Below are positions 1-12,746 of a stretch of DNA of 42,394 bases, one piece after another. The notes under the pieces are model-generated. The model worked only from the letters and a program-made list of their open reading frames with translations, searched no databases and had not been told where the DNA came from. The DNA is from an uncultured Nitrosomonadales bacterium. GTDB lineage: Bacteria > Pseudomonadota > Gammaproteobacteria > Burkholderiales > Gallionellaceae. The position numbers and the translations under genes are program-made. How positions within the stretch are numbered: the first letter of the stretch is position 1; every line of letters begins with the position of its first letter. The stretch is from the NCBI GenBank assembly GCA_903915035.1, contig CAIWRI010000151.1, forward strand, positions 1 through 42,394, written 5' to 3'.

Positions 1-133
1 ACCGTTATCCGCAATGCGTAAGGGATCAAAAGTAAGTTTGCACCCTGTAAAAGTAATTGAAAAAGTGCTCTTTGCAACCCGTAATTTGCCAAAAAATTCA
101 TAAAACATCAACTTAATCAAAGGAGTAGCGTTT

Positions 134-823
134 ATGTCGAAAACTTCATGTATCCCGCATAATGATGCCGGCAAAGGGAAACTGCTAGAGCGCGTCGCCA
201 AGACCCTGCCCAAGTATCAGATCCTCTTTGAAATCAGCAATGAAGACATGGGGACGCTGCAAGGTGACGCGCTCAGCTTTCCTTTTGCAAATGACCTGCA
301 GAATCTGGCGCAAAGCTTCGCGCATAACTGTACGGCCTTCAGGAATCAGTTGAGGGATGGCGGCAGCGGCGATGTCAACTGGCCTGTTGCACCAAATTTC
401 AGCGCAAACCAGCCTCCAGTTAGCGCGCCCGGTGTGATTCAACGACTCTCCACCCTGATCGCCCGCATCAAGGCACATAAGAATTACACGACAGCGATTG
501 GTCAGGATTTACAGATTATCGGTACGGAAATTATACTTGATCCCTCCAGCTGGAAACCTGTTGTAACGGTTCAGTATGAGGCCGGTCAACTTATTGTCGG
601 CTGGAAAAAAGGTCAGGCCAGTGCGATTGAAATCTGGGCAGACAGAGGCGACGGCAACGGTTTTGTATTTTTTACCATCAACACGGAACCCGATACCCTC
701 GACAACACGCCGCTCCCTGCGGCGGGCTCAGGTGTTACCTGGCAATACAAGGCGATATACCGTCTGCATGACAAACGGGTGGGGCAATGGAGCGATGTGG
801 TCAGCATCAAGGCCGTCAGCTAA
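134..823 (+). CDS. Hypothetical protein with C-terminal fibronectin-III-like domain
   Basis: A 229-residue protein of no known function. The ATG follows a good ribosome binding site (AAAGGAGTAG, about 5 bases upstream). There is no signal peptide or membrane segment. The N-terminal half is helical and Gln/Asn-rich. The C-terminal part, from about residue 140, reads as a beta-sandwich resembling a fibronectin type III repeat, with IEIWADRGDGNGF near the middle and a terminal GQWSDVVSIKAV strand. Proteins with this arrangement recur as uncharacterised genes in environmental proteobacteria; that statement is from memory of the family. The gene stands alone, with a hairpin about 60 bases after its stop. 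A structural or binding role is possible but nothing in the sequence proves one. Confidence 0.75.
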   Translation: MSKTSCIPHNDAGKGKLLERVAKTLPKYQILFEISNEDMGTLQGDALSFPFANDLQNLAQSFAHNCTAFRNQLRDGGSGDVNWPVAPNFSANQPPVSAPGVIQRLSTLIARIKAHKNYTTAIGQDLQIIGTEIILDPSSWKPVVTVQYEAGQLIVGWKKGQASAIEIWADRGDGNGFVFFTINTEPDTLDNTPLPAAGSGVTWQYKAIYRLHDKRVGQWSDVVSIKAVS

Positions 824-886
824 GCATCTGCGATGGCGGCGCATGAGGGGCGATGGCGTTTTAATTCGATCCCGCTGTTTGAAAGA

Positions 887-921
887 CCGTGCGGCGTATA
901 TTTGTTTGACGCGCCGCACGG
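887..921 (+). terminator. GC-rich hairpin, possible terminator
   Basis: Arms 887-896 (CCGTGCGGCG) and 912-921 are perfect reverse complements of 10 bases around a 15-base loop. It lies 64 bases after the stop of the hypothetical gene. No clear T-run follows (ATAATGTTTC), so it may be a weak or Rho-assisted terminator. Confidence 0.45.
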
Positions 922-1069
922 ATAATGTTTCACGTGGTCAGTCAGGCGATGCAAATAGATGAGGGAGTGTTGGCGTTGTGCGAACACTTCGAGCCGGCGC
1001 ATATATTACATTCAGCGCGGATGCTCGCGACAGATGGCCGTTTCAAGTACAGAAAATTTTCCGTCAGAA

Positions 1070-1393
1070 CTAATTGCCCGTGGGCGTCAGACTTCTTGTC
1101 AGTACAACAGCCTGCTGCTGGATATTGACTTTAAACCGGTCAGTTATGTTGCCCCAAATCAGCAAATCCACAGTGAACGGCAATGTGCTTTCTTTCAGTG
1201 CGTCATCCAGGTCGAGCACCTGCTGTTTTTGTTCCGCATTGGAAAAAAGAACCAGGTTGAAGTCTGAAGTTTCGTGTGCGCTTCCCCTCACTCGTGAACC
1301 AAAGGCCCAGACAGTCACACCGGGTAAAAATTGCTGCAACAAATGCAACAACAAACTTTTCTGATCGGGAGGTATATCTAATATCGGCTTCAC
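1070..1393 (-). CDS. Orphan MNT-type nucleotidyltransferase domain protein
   Basis: A small protein of the minimal nucleotidyltransferase (MNT, pol-beta fold) family. The P-loop-like GSRVRG motif is followed by HETSDFNLVLF, where the family has SDLDL, and a third acidic strand is seen as FTVDLLIW. The second metal-binding Asp of the DxD pair is Asn here, so catalysis may be weakened or lost. I place the start at GTG 1393 because AGGGA lies 8 bases upstream, giving 107 residues; an upstream TTG (1411) would add six. MNT proteins usually pair with a HEPN partner as a toxin-antitoxin module (AMPylating antitoxin), but no HEPN gene lies on either side. It may be a remnant of such a pair. Confidence 0.65.
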   Translation of the reverse strand: MKPILDIPPDQKSLLLHLLQQFLPGVTVWAFGSRVRGSAHETSDFNLVLFSNAEQKQQVLDLDDALKESTLPFTVDLLIWGNITDRFKVNIQQQAVVLTRSLTPTGN

Positions 1394-1730
1394 GTCAATG
1401 TTCCCTGTCAATGTTTCATATAAGGCAATGGCATCATAGTCGCAATCAGCATTGTCCCGGCCTTGTCACCGCTTATCCCGTTCAGATAAATTATTTAAAT
1501 CTATCGTAATCAAACATGGCTAGTTCCGCACTGGATTCAGCAGGGGAAACACCCCGGGCAATATATTAGGTCAGTAGGGAATCGTGCTTTAACGGCGCAA
1601 TCTGAAACTGATGGTAGCACAATAAAATCAGGCTTGTGCATTGTTTCCCGCAAGCAGAAGGCGGCCGTCATTTGCTGCGCGACAATACCCGTGGCCGGAT
1701 TCCCCTTTTGATGTCAATAAATCCCGTTTT
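1394..1730. other. Intergenic stretch without recognisable gene
   Basis: About 340 bases between the MNT gene and the end of prk. On the minus strand a short open stretch ending in DYDAIALYETL runs into the MNT start, but it has a stop a few codons upstream and no recognisable homology. No strong terminator for prk was seen here. Confidence 0.4.
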
Positions 1731-2624
1731 TTACTTCTTGTTCGTGATCATCTCGTGCATGACTGGTGCCAGAATGACTTCCATGGCATGGCTCATCTTG
1801 CCGCCGGGTACGACCAGTGTGTTGGCGCGCGACATGAAGGAGCCCGGAATCATTGCCAGCATGTACGGGAAATCCACGTGTTTGGGTTTGCGGAAACGAA
1901 CCACCACGAAACTTTCATCCGGTGTGGGAATGTCGCGTGCGATGAAGGGATTGGACGTGTCCACGGTTGCTACGCGCTGAAAATTGATGTCGGTATAGGT
2001 GAACTGCGGCGTAATGAACTTGATATAGTCCGGCATGCGACGCATGATGGTATCAACCGTCGCTTCCGCCGAATAGCCGCGTTCGGCCTGATCGCGGTGA
2101 ATCTTCTGTATCCATTCCAGATTGACAACAGGGACCACGCCGATCGCCAGATCGACATATTTGCTGACATCAATGTTTTGTGCGGCATCTTTTACCAGAC
2201 CATGCAGGCCTTCGTAGAACAATAAGTCAGAATCAGCTTCAATATCTTCCCAAGGCGTAAAGACGCCGGGGATCAGGTTGTTCAGGCCGAAATGTTTATT
2301 TTGTTGTGCCGCTTCAATTTCGCTGTGGACATAGTAACGGCGCTTGCAAGTGCCGGTTTCGCCATAGGTCTTAAACATGGCTTCGATTTTGTCGAAATGA
2401 TTCGCCTCCGGGCCAAAATGGCTGAAGGTATTGTGGCCTTCAGCCGCCGCCTTCGCCGCCTGTGCACGAAAGGTCATGCGATCCAGGCTATGCAGGCTGT
2501 CACCTTCAATTATTGCAGGGGAGATTTTCTCGCGCCGGAAAATATTGTCAAAAGCACGTTTAACCGTAGTGGTGCCCGCGCCGGAAGAACCGGTAACTGC
2601 AATAACAGGATGCTTATTTGACAT
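1731..2624 (-). CDS. prk: Phosphoribulokinase
   Basis: Phosphoribulokinase phosphorylates ribulose 5-phosphate with ATP to give ribulose 1,5-bisphosphate, the CO2 acceptor of the Calvin cycle, in the cytoplasm. At 297 residues it has the length of the short proteobacterial form. The Walker A loop is GSSGAGTTT at residues 12-20; replacement of the usual Lys-Ser/Thr by Thr-Thr is normal for this enzyme. IIEGDSLH, SHFGPEANH, the strand LLFYEGLHGLV and IQKIHRDQAERG, all conserved in the family, are present. The ATG has GGAAAGG 6 bases upstream. The gene stands alone, diverging from leuS, with no rbcL or other Calvin gene in the window. It indicates an autotrophic organism. Confidence 0.96.
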   Translation of the reverse strand: MSNKHPVIAVTGSSGAGTTTVKRAFDNIFRREKISPAIIEGDSLHSLDRMTFRAQAAKAAAEGHNTFSHFGPEANHFDKIEAMFKTYGETGTCKRRYYVHSEIEAAQQNKHFGLNNLIPGVFTPWEDIEADSDLLFYEGLHGLVKDAAQNIDVSKYVDLAIGVVPVVNLEWIQKIHRDQAERGYSAEATVDTIMRRMPDYIKFITPQFTYTDINFQRVATVDTSNPFIARDIPTPDESFVVVRFRKPKHVDFPYMLAMIPGSFMSRANTLVVPGGKMSHAMEVILAPVMHEMITNKK

Positions 2625-5717
<3,093 letters not shown>

Positions 5718-5729
5718 GAGACAGGCCAG

Positions 5730-6254
5730 ATGAAATTGCCGCTTATTCAATTGAGGTGCTGGTTTAAAACGCTGGCGCTGGCATCCTGCATCATGTCGCT
5801 TGCCGCGTGCGGCTTTCATCTGCGCGGCGATACGCTCATGCCGTTCAAAACGCTGTCTATCAAGGCCGTTAATCCCTCCTCGCCTATGGTGCTTGAACTG
5901 CGGCGCAATCTGGAGACAAGCCATGTCAAGCTGGTTGATAAGCCTGAACTGGCCGAAGTGGTATTGAATATTGTCTCCGAACAGCCGGAAAAGCAGATTT
6001 TGACACTGGACGGCGGCGGGCGGGTCAGCGAATATCAACTGCGCTACCGCGTATCGCTGCGGGCTTATGACAATGAGCAGCGGGAATGGCTGCCTGCTGT
6101 TGAGCTGCTGGTGAACCGCGATTTTTCCTATGATGACACACAGATTCTGGCCAAACAGTCTGAGGAGTTGATGTTGTATCAGAGTATGCATACGGATATG
6201 GCTCAGCAAATCATGCGTCGTTTAAGTCACGCCAAGCCGGTGTTGCCGCAATAA
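5730..6254 (+). CDS. lptE: LPS-assembly lipoprotein LptE
   Basis: Outer-membrane lipoprotein that plugs the LptD barrel and helps insert lipopolysaccharide into the outer leaflet. The 174-residue product has a hydrophobic N-terminus ending in a lipobox LAAC with the lipidated Cys at residue 27, followed by GFHLRG, the hallmark of this family (formerly RlpB). The start has GGAGA about 10 bases upstream. Its stop overlaps the holA start by one base (TAATG), so the two are translationally coupled, the usual leuS-lptE-holA order of proteobacteria. LptA, LptB and LptC of the same export bridge are encoded on the other strand at 19.8-21.6 kb. Confidence 0.93.
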   Translation: MKLPLIQLRCWFKTLALASCIMSLAACGFHLRGDTLMPFKTLSIKAVNPSSPMVLELRRNLETSHVKLVDKPELAEVVLNIVSEQPEKQILTLDGGGRVSEYQLRYRVSLRAYDNEQREWLPAVELLVNRDFSYDDTQILAKQSEELMLYQSMHTDMAQQIMRRLSHAKPVLPQ

Positions 6255-7258
6255 TGCAATTAACCGGCGAGACCTTGTCGCGCCATCTGGCGTCTGCGCT
6301 CAAACCCCTGTATGTGGTGTATGGCGATGCGCCGCTGCTGGTCAATGAGGCAGCCGACAGTATTCGTATTGCCGCGCGTAAGGCGGGTTTTACGGAGCGC
6401 GATACGTTGATTGCCGAGCAATTCTTTAAATGGGATGAGTTGCGCAACTGTGCGCAAAGCAGATCATTATTTGCCGAGCGTCGTGTGGTGGATTTGCGCA
6501 TTCCGACGGGCAAGCCGGGCACCGAGGGCGGGCAGGCGTTGCAGGACTATGTCGCTCATCCGCTTGATGATGTGTTGACCCTGATCACTTTGCCCAAACT
6601 TGACTGGGCGGCGCAAAAAACGCAGTGGTTTACTGCCCTGACAAAATACGGCGTGATGATTTGTGCCGATGATATTTCGCGCAATCAGTTGCCGGGCTGG
6701 CTGGCGGAGCGGCTCATGCGGCAGGCGCAGTCGACCGATTCTTCGACACTGGACTTTCTGGCCGATCGTTGTGAGGGAAATCTGCTCGCGGCATTTCAGG
6801 AGATTCAGAAGCTGGGATTGTTGTTTCCGCCCGGCGTGCTTGGTTTCGAGCAAGTTAAGGAAGCGGTAATGGATGTCGCACGCTACGATGTTTTCAAACT
6901 GAGCGAGGCGATGCTCACGGGCGATGCGGCGCGTTTTACGCATATACTCGAAGGCTTGCGCGCGGAAGGTACTGCGACGGTGTTGATACTGTGGGCGATG
7001 AGTGAAGATATTCGTATCCTGGGAAAATTGCTGGTGGCGGTGCAACGTGGCGCAACTCTGCGCGATGCCTTGCGCGACTTGCGGGTGCGCAAAGATAAGC
7101 TGGGTCTGATCGAAAGTACCGCACGCCGTTTGAAAATTGCGCATATTGAGCGTGCAATCAATCAGGCCGCCAGGCTGGATAAAACCATTAAAGGCTTGCG
7201 TCAGGGGGATGTGTGGGATGAATTGCTGCAGCTCGGTTTACGCTTCGTCAAGCCATGA
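6254..7258 (+). CDS. holA: DNA polymerase III subunit delta
   Basis: The delta subunit of the clamp loader, which opens the beta sliding clamp during replication. At 334 residues it matches the family. The N-terminal RecD-like AAA+ fold begins YVVYGDAPLLVNEAAD and includes the clamp-contacting SRSLFAERRVVDLR segment; the helical collar domain ends LLQLGLRFV. As is normal for delta it lacks a Walker A motif. It overlaps lptE by one base and cutA by four (ATGA). Confidence 0.94.
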   Translation: MQLTGETLSRHLASALKPLYVVYGDAPLLVNEAADSIRIAARKAGFTERDTLIAEQFFKWDELRNCAQSRSLFAERRVVDLRIPTGKPGTEGGQALQDYVAHPLDDVLTLITLPKLDWAAQKTQWFTALTKYGVMICADDISRNQLPGWLAERLMRQAQSTDSSTLDFLADRCEGNLLAAFQEIQKLGLLFPPGVLGFEQVKEAVMDVARYDVFKLSEAMLTGDAARFTHILEGLRAEGTATVLILWAMSEDIRILGKLLVAVQRGATLRDALRDLRVRKDKLGLIESTARRLKIAHIERAINQAARLDKTIKGLRQGDVWDELLQLGLRFVKP

Positions 7259-7623
7259 GCGATATTTTGTTAGTGATGACCAGTTTGCCTGATGCGGCCT
7301 CGGCTGCGGAATTGGCCCGGAAGTTGATTGAGGCAAAGGCTGCCGCCTGCGTGAATCAACTGGCAGCTTGCGTTTCGACTTACCGCTGGCAGGATAAAAT
7401 TGAAACGGTCAGCGAAGTGCCCTTGTTGATCAAAACGACACAGGCCGCTTATCCGTTTCTCGAAGCGATGATACGCGCCGCTCACCCTTATGAACTTTCT
7501 GAGATTATTGCAATCCCTGTCACCGCGGGTTTGCCGGCTTATCTGGAATGGGTAAGCCGGGAAAGCCAATTTGATAATAAAGTTGCTGCCTCGCTGTGCG
7601 AGCCGCTCATTAACCGGGAATAA
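7255..7623 (+). CDS. cutA: Divalent-cation tolerance protein CutA
   Basis: A small trimeric cytoplasmic protein linked to copper and other divalent-cation tolerance; its molecular role is not settled. The 122-residue product shows the family pattern: a first strand with TSLPDAASAAELARKLIE, ACVNQL, the YRWQDKIE strand, LLIKTTQ, and HPYELSEIIAIPVTAG. It begins inside the end of holA and is followed two bases after its stop by dsbD, the common cutA-dsbD pairing of proteobacteria. Confidence 0.93.
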   Translation: MSDILLVMTSLPDAASAAELARKLIEAKAAACVNQLAACVSTYRWQDKIETVSEVPLLIKTTQAAYPFLEAMIRAAHPYELSEIIAIPVTAGLPAYLEWVSRESQFDNKVAASLCEPLINRE

Positions 7624-7625
7624 GT

Positions 7626-9419
7626 ATGCGATTTATATTGTTGTTGCTGTGTTTTATTGCGTCATTGAGTCATGCGGATGGTTTTCTGGATACCGGCCTG
7701 GGGGGCAAGCAGGCCGCTTTCTTGCCGGCTGATCAGGCTTTTGCGCTGCAAGTGTCAGCAGGCGACGAGCATACTTTGCTAGCCAGCTTCAAAGTGACGC
7801 CGGGCTATTATCTCTATCGCAGCAAAGTGAGTTTTACCGTCAGCGGGAATGCGGCAAAAATTGCGTCTGTCAATTTGCCCAAGGGTGAGATAAAGCAGGA
7901 CCCGAATTTTGGTGCAACAGAGGTTTATCATCATCCGTTTCAAGTTGAAATCGTGCTGGATCATGCCCCGGCCGGCAGTCTTACGCTGAATACCACTTAT
8001 CAGGGGTGTAGCGAGCAGGGCCTGTGCTATCCTCCGCAGAATAAATCGCAGCAAGTCGATCTTAGCGGCGTCAGTTCGCAACCTGACAACAGGGCAGCAA
8101 GTTTGCAACAGGCAGGCGGCACAGCGCAGACTGAAAATTCACAAATTGCCAGCCTATTTAAACAGGGTAATTTCTGGCTGATCATTTCCTTTTTCTTCGG
8201 GGCGGGGTTGCTGCTGGCCTTAACGCCTTGTGTGTTCCCGATGATTCCGATTTTGTCCGGCATCATTGTGGGACGAGGCCATAAAATCACCAGGCTGCAC
8301 GCCTTTATCCTGTCCCTGGCTTATGTAACAGGCATGGCCGTGACTTATGCTGCCGCCGGCATCGCGGCCGGGCTTTCCGGTGATTTAATTTCCAACGCAT
8401 TGCAAACACCCTGGGTGCTGGGTAGTTTTGCGGGGGTATTTGTGGTGTTGTCGTTTGCCATGTTCGGCTTTTATGAGCTGCAATTACCCAGTGCCTGGCA
8501 GAGTAAGTTGAGCGATACCAGTAATCATCTGCACAGCGGTCACCTGTCGGGGGTGTTTGTCATGGGAGCCCTGTCGGCGGTTATCATGGGGCCGTGCGTT
8601 GCTGCACCATTGGCAGGTGCGCTGCTGTATATCGGGCAGACTCATGATGCGGTGCTCGGAGGCGTGGCTTTGTTTGTGCTTGCCCTGGGTATGGGTGCGC
8701 CGTTGTTGCTGATCGGTACCTCGGCAGGCGTGTTGTTGCCTAAAGCCGGTGCATGGATGGAAGGTGTTAAACGCTTTTTTGGTGTGTTGCTGCTGGCGCT
8801 GGCGATCTGGATTATTCATCCTTTACTGGCGACTGCTGTGCAAATGCTGCTCTGGAGCATCCTGCTGATCTTGTCTTCTATCTATCTGAGTGCGCTGGAT
8901 GCCTTGCCGCATAATGCGCGTGGCGGCCATAAAATGCTAAAAGGCCTAGGCTTGCTGGCGCTGTTGTTGGGCATCGCTTATCTGATCGGCGCTTTGTCCG
9001 GTGCAAATGACATGCTGCGGCCGCTCGGCATGATAAGCAAAGCTGAAGCGACGCCTGAACAGGCCATGTTTACGCGCATCAACGGTCTTGCCGGGCTTGA
9101 TGAAGCGATCAAAAAGGCTGATGGAAAATACCTCATGCTGGATTTTTATGCCGACTGGTGTGTGTCGTGCAAGGAAATGGAGCGCGCCGCTTTTGCCGAT
9201 CCTGCCATACGGGCGAAACTCAAATCGACTGTTTTGCTGCAGGCGGATGTAACGGCCAACAGTCCGAACGACAAGGAACTTCTCAAGAAATTCGGGCTGT
9301 ACGGGCCGCCGGGCATCCTGTTCTTTGATAAAAAAGGGCATGAACTGACTGAATTTCGTTTGGTCGGAATTCAGGATGCCGCACAATTTATGAATACCCT
9401 GCAGCATATCGGCCTGTGA
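7626..9419 (+). CDS. dsbD: Thiol:disulfide interchange protein DsbD
   Basis: Carries electrons from cytoplasmic thioredoxin across the inner membrane to periplasmic DsbC, CcmG and similar acceptors. The 597-residue protein has a signal peptide, an N-terminal immunoglobulin-like domain with the cysteine pair in GCSEQGLCYPP (Cys128, Cys134), eight predicted membrane helices from about residue 180 to 460 with conserved Cys in LTPCVFPMIP and MGPCVAAPLAG, and a C-terminal thioredoxin-like domain with FYADWCVSCKEME (Cys512, Cys515). All three redox cysteine pairs are therefore present. It follows cutA by two bases. Confidence 0.95.
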   Translation: MRFILLLLCFIASLSHADGFLDTGLGGKQAAFLPADQAFALQVSAGDEHTLLASFKVTPGYYLYRSKVSFTVSGNAAKIASVNLPKGEIKQDPNFGATEVYHHPFQVEIVLDHAPAGSLTLNTTYQGCSEQGLCYPPQNKSQQVDLSGVSSQPDNRAASLQQAGGTAQTENSQIASLFKQGNFWLIISFFFGAGLLLALTPCVFPMIPILSGIIVGRGHKITRLHAFILSLAYVTGMAVTYAAAGIAAGLSGDLISNALQTPWVLGSFAGVFVVLSFAMFGFYELQLPSAWQSKLSDTSNHLHSGHLSGVFVMGALSAVIMGPCVAAPLAGALLYIGQTHDAVLGGVALFVLALGMGAPLLLIGTSAGVLLPKAGAWMEGVKRFFGVLLLALAIWIIHPLLATAVQMLLWSILLILSSIYLSALDALPHNARGGHKMLKGLGLLALLLGIAYLIGALSGANDMLRPLGMISKAEATPEQAMFTRINGLAGLDEAIKKADGKYLMLDFYADWCVSCKEMERAAFADPAIRAKLKSTVLLQADVTANSPNDKELLKKFGLYGPPGILFFDKKGHELTEFRLVGIQDAAQFMNTLQHIGL

Positions 9420-9483
9420 CATAATTTGTGCCTATATGTAAAAAATGTAGACAATTAACCCTAACTTACGGCAAACTGCGTAC

Positions 9484-9921
9484 ATGAATGCAACTCTCGT
9501 TTTACACGGACCCAATTTGAACCTGCTCGGTATACGTGAACCGGGTGTCTATGGAAGTACTACTTTAGATGAAATTAATGCGAAGTTAACGACATTAGCC
9601 GGTAACAAGGGCGTGCAGTTGCTGTGTTTTCAAAGTAATTCGGAAGCTGCGCTGATTGAGCGCATCCACGAGGCGCGGACAGACGGCACGCAGTTCATCG
9701 TGATTAACCCCGCCGCATTTACGCATACCAGTGTGGCCTTGCGTGATGCACTGGCTGCGGTTGCCATCCCTTTTATTGAAGTACATTTGTCCAACGTGCA
9801 TGCACGCGAGGATTTTCGGCAGAAATCATTCTTTTCTGATCTTGCCGTCGGTGTGGTCAGCGGTTTGGGTGCAGCAGGATATGAATACGCAGTGCAATAC
9901 GCGCTGCACTATAAAAATTAA
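9484..9921 (+). CDS. aroQ: 3-dehydroquinate dehydratase, type II
   Basis: Dehydrates 3-dehydroquinate to 3-dehydroshikimate in the shikimate pathway. The 145-residue length and motifs fit the type II dodecameric enzyme: [18 protein letters not shown] with the catalytic loop Arg/Tyr, [31 protein letters not shown], and the catalytic His in [12 protein letters not shown] 64-base gap after dsbD suggests its own promoter. accB follows after 16 bases, the widespread aroQ-accB-accC order. Confidence 0.95.
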   Translation: MNATLVLHGPNLNLLGIREPGVYGSTTLDEINAKLTTLAGNKGVQLLCFQSNSEAALIERIHEARTDGTQFIVINPAAFTHTSVALRDALAAVAIPFIEVHLSNVHAREDFRQKSFFSDLAVGVVSGLGAAGYEYAVQYALHYKN

Positions 9922-9937
9922 GCAAGGAGGATTGATA

Positions 9938-10387
9938 ATGGACTTACGTAAACTCAAGACGTTGATTGAACTGGTTGAAGCATCCGGAATTGCCGAACTG
10001 GAAATCAGTGAGGGCGAGGAGCGTGTGCGTATTACACGTACGGTTGCCGTTGGTCAGCAAATGTACGTACCCTCGCCGCAACAATTCATGACCGCACCGG
10101 TTGCATCGGCACCTCAGGCCGTCGTTATTCCGGATGAACCTGCTATTGAAGAAGGCCATGTTGTGAAATCTCCCATGGTAGGCACGTTCTACCGTTCCCC
10201 GTCTCCGGGTTCCAAACAGTTTGTGGACATAGGCCAAACTGTGAGTAGCGGCGATACCTTATGCATCATTGAAGCCATGAAGCTGCTCAATGAAATCGAC
10301 ACTGATTATGCCGGTGTTATCAAGGCTATCCTGGTGGAAAACGGTCAGCCTGTTGAGTTTGGCCAACCGCTGTTTGTTATCGGGTGA
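9938..10387 (+). CDS. accB: Biotin carboxyl carrier protein of acetyl-CoA carboxylase
   Basis: Carries biotin between the carboxylase (AccC) and carboxyltransferase in the first step of fatty-acid synthesis. A perfect AGGAGG (9925-9930) lies 7 bases before the ATG at 9938, giving 149 residues; a longer frame reaching back into aroQ is an artefact. The N-terminus [18 protein letters not shown] is typical. A Pro/Ala linker is followed by a biotinyl domain from about residue 77 with EAMKLLNEI, biotinylated Lys115. Confidence 0.95.
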   Translation: MDLRKLKTLIELVEASGIAELEISEGEERVRITRTVAVGQQMYVPSPQQFMTAPVASAPQAVVIPDEPAIEEGHVVKSPMVGTFYRSPSPGSKQFVDIGQTVSSGDTLCIIEAMKLLNEIDTDYAGVIKAILVENGQPVEFGQPLFVIG

Positions 10388-10485
10388 AATGTGCAAAATG
10401 AAGCGTGAAGGATAAAAAACAACTTCTTTGAGAGAGGCTGTCTCACCTGAACCACTTCACATTTCGCGAATATTAAGGTGAAAAT

Positions 10486-11841
10486 ATGTTTGAAAAGATA
10501 TTGATTGCAAATAGAGGGGAAATTGCCCTGCGTATCCAGCGCGCCTGCCGCGAGATGGGTATCAAAACTGTCGTTGTGCATTCTGAAGCCGATGCCGACG
10601 CGAAGTATGTAAAACTGGCCGATGAGTCGGTCTGTATCGGACCCGCTCCTTCCAGTTTGAGCTATTTGAATATCCCCGCGATCATCAGTGCAGCGGAAGT
10701 GACTGATGCGCAGGCAATTCATCCCGGCTATGGTTTCCTGTCAGAAAATGCGGATTTTTCCGAGCGCGTTGAAAAATGCGGTTTTGTGTTTATCGGGCCG
10801 CGAGCGGAAACGATACGCCTGATGGGTGACAAGGTCAGCGCCAAGATTGCCATGACCAAGGCCGGCGTGCCTTGTGTGCCCGGCGTGGAAGGTGCCTTGC
10901 CGGACAATCCAGCTGAAATCATCAAGATTGCGCGCAGTATCGGCTATCCTGTCATTATCAAGGCGTCAGGCGGCGGTGGCGGACGCGGCATGCGCGTGGT
11001 GCATACCGAAGCGGCGCTGCTGGGCGCGGTTACCATGACCCGGGCGGAAGCACAGGCGGCGTTCAACAATCCTGTTGTGTACATGGAAAAGTATCTGGAA
11101 AATCCGCGTCACATTGAATTTCAGGTGCTGGCTGATCAGCATGGCAATGCGGTATATCTGGGTGAACGCGACTGCTCGATGCAACGCCGTAACCAGAAAA
11201 TTATTGAGGAAGCGCCGGCGCCGTTGCTCAATGCGCGTATGCGTAACAAGATAGGCGAGCGCTGTGCCGAAGCCTGTCGCAAGATTGGCTATCGCGGCGC
11301 GGGAACGTTTGAATTTCTCTATGAAAACGGGGAGTTTTTCTTCATCGAAATGAATACCCGTGTGCAGGTAGAACATCCTGTTACCGAGATGATTACCGGC
11401 ATTGATATTGTGCAGCAGCAGATTCTTATCGCCGCAGGGGAAAAGCTGGCATTTCGCCAGCGCGATATTCAGTTCAAAGGGCATGCGATTGAATGCCGCA
11501 TCAATGCAGAGCACCCCTATAAATTCACGCCGTCTCCGGGGCGCATTACGTCCTGGCATGCACCCGGCGGACCCGGTATCCGGGTTGATTCACATGCCTA
11601 TAATAACTATTATGTCCCGCCGCATTACGACTCCATGATAGGCAAGCTTATCGCTTATGGCGATACGCGTGAACAGGCGATGGCAAGAATGCGTACCGCC
11701 CTGTCGGAAATGGCTGTTGAGGGGATAGAGACCAATATCGCGCTGCATCGGGATTTGTTGCTGGATTCAGCATTCATCAGCGGTGGCGCAAGTATTCACT
11801 ACCTGGAAGAGCGTCTGGCCGAGCGCAGTAAGGCTAAGTAA
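10486..11841 (+). CDS. accC: Biotin carboxylase subunit of acetyl-CoA carboxylase
   Basis: Carboxylates the biotin of AccB using ATP and bicarbonate. The 451-residue protein has the ATP-grasp layout: N-terminal [13 protein letters not shown], the glycine-rich lid [48 protein letters not shown], and the catalytic [15 protein letters not shown] 98-base gap separates it from accB, with GGTGAAAAT before the ATG. It overlaps prmA by one base (TAATG). Confidence 0.96.
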   Translation: MFEKILIANRGEIALRIQRACREMGIKTVVVHSEADADAKYVKLADESVCIGPAPSSLSYLNIPAIISAAEVTDAQAIHPGYGFLSENADFSERVEKCGFVFIGPRAETIRLMGDKVSAKIAMTKAGVPCVPGVEGALPDNPAEIIKIARSIGYPVIIKASGGGGGRGMRVVHTEAALLGAVTMTRAEAQAAFNNPVVYMEKYLENPRHIEFQVLADQHGNAVYLGERDCSMQRRNQKIIEEAPAPLLNARMRNKIGERCAEACRKIGYRGAGTFEFLYENGEFFFIEMNTRVQVEHPVTEMITGIDIVQQQILIAAGEKLAFRQRDIQFKGHAIECRINAEHPYKFTPSPGRITSWHAPGGPGIRVDSHAYNNYYVPPHYDSMIGKLIAYGDTREQAMARMRTALSEMAVEGIETNIALHRDLLLDSAFISGGASIHYLEERLAERSKAK

Positions 11842-12740
11842 TGGCCTGGTTAACACTGATTGTTGACACCGATGCGCAACATGCGGAAAGTTTGAGTGAT
11901 GCTTTGCTCGAACATGGCGCGTTGTCTGTTGATTTGCTGGATGCCGATGCCGATACGCCGGATGAACAGGCCATTTTTGGTGAGCCGGGTGAGCCGCCAC
12001 CGGGGGTCTGGCAGCACAATCGCGTCAGTGCTTTGTTTGATGCGCATGTTGATGTGGCAGCGATATTGAGTGCAGCAGCTAACGATGTCGGACTGACAAC
12101 ACGGCCTGTTTATCACATTGAAACGCTGGCCGACAACGACTGGGTGCGTCTGACTCAGTCACAGTTTGAACCGATACCGATCTCGACGCGATTGTGGATT
12201 GTGCCAACCTGGCATACGCCCGCTGATCCGTCCGCGATTAACATCGTGCTCGATCCCGGCCTGGCATTTGGTACCGGCAGTCATCCGACAACGCGTCTGT
12301 GTCTGCGCTGGCTGGATAGCCATTTGCAGGGCGGAGAAAGCGTATTGGATTACGGCTGCGGTTCCGGGATTCTGGCCATTGCCGCGCTGAAATTAGGCGC
12401 AGCAGAGGCTGTCGGTGTGGATGTGGATGCGCAGGCTGTCACTGCCAGTCGCGATAATGCACTCGCGAACAGCGTGGCAAATGTGCAATTCTATCTGCCG
12501 AACGATGCGCCCAAGGGTCATTATGATGTGGTCGTTGCCAATATTCTGACTAATCCATTGCGCTTATTGGCTCCGTTACTGGCCGAAGCTGTGCGCACCG
12601 GCGGACAAATTGTGTTGTCAGGCATACTCGAAACACAAGCGCAGGATTTGATGAAGATCTATCAACAATGGTTTGATCTTAATGAACCAGTCTTTGAAGA
12701 GGGCTGGGTCTGTCTGTCCGGCCGCAAGCGCTCAAGTTGA
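11841..12740 (+). CDS. prmA: Ribosomal protein L11 methyltransferase
   Basis: Trimethylates ribosomal protein L11 using S-adenosylmethionine. The 299-residue length is typical. The N-terminal substrate-binding domain (WLTLIVDTDAQHAESLSDAL) is joined to a Rossmann methyltransferase domain with LDPGLAFGTGSHPTTRLCL, VLDYGCGSGILAIAALKLGA (SAM-binding motif I) and VVANILTNPLRLLAP (motif IV). Coupled to accC by a one-base overlap, a common arrangement. Confidence 0.95.
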   Translation: MAWLTLIVDTDAQHAESLSDALLEHGALSVDLLDADADTPDEQAIFGEPGEPPPGVWQHNRVSALFDAHVDVAAILSAAANDVGLTTRPVYHIETLADNDWVRLTQSQFEPIPISTRLWIVPTWHTPADPSAINIVLDPGLAFGTGSHPTTRLCLRWLDSHLQGGESVLDYGCGSGILAIAALKLGAAEAVGVDVDAQAVTASRDNALANSVANVQFYLPNDAPKGHYDVVVANILTNPLRLLAPLLAEAVRTGGQIVLSGILETQAQDLMKIYQQWFDLNEPVFEEGWVCLSGRKRSS

Positions 12741-12746
12741 TCCAGG

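Noticed and set aside
927..942. parS-like site (TGTTTCACGTGG)
   Set aside because: Only the first 11 bases match the ParB site and the second half-site is absent; no par genes or origin features are near.
576..962. 128-residue frame overlapping the first gene
   Set aside because: Overlaps a better supported gene with a good start; Arg-rich composition typical of an out-of-frame shadow.
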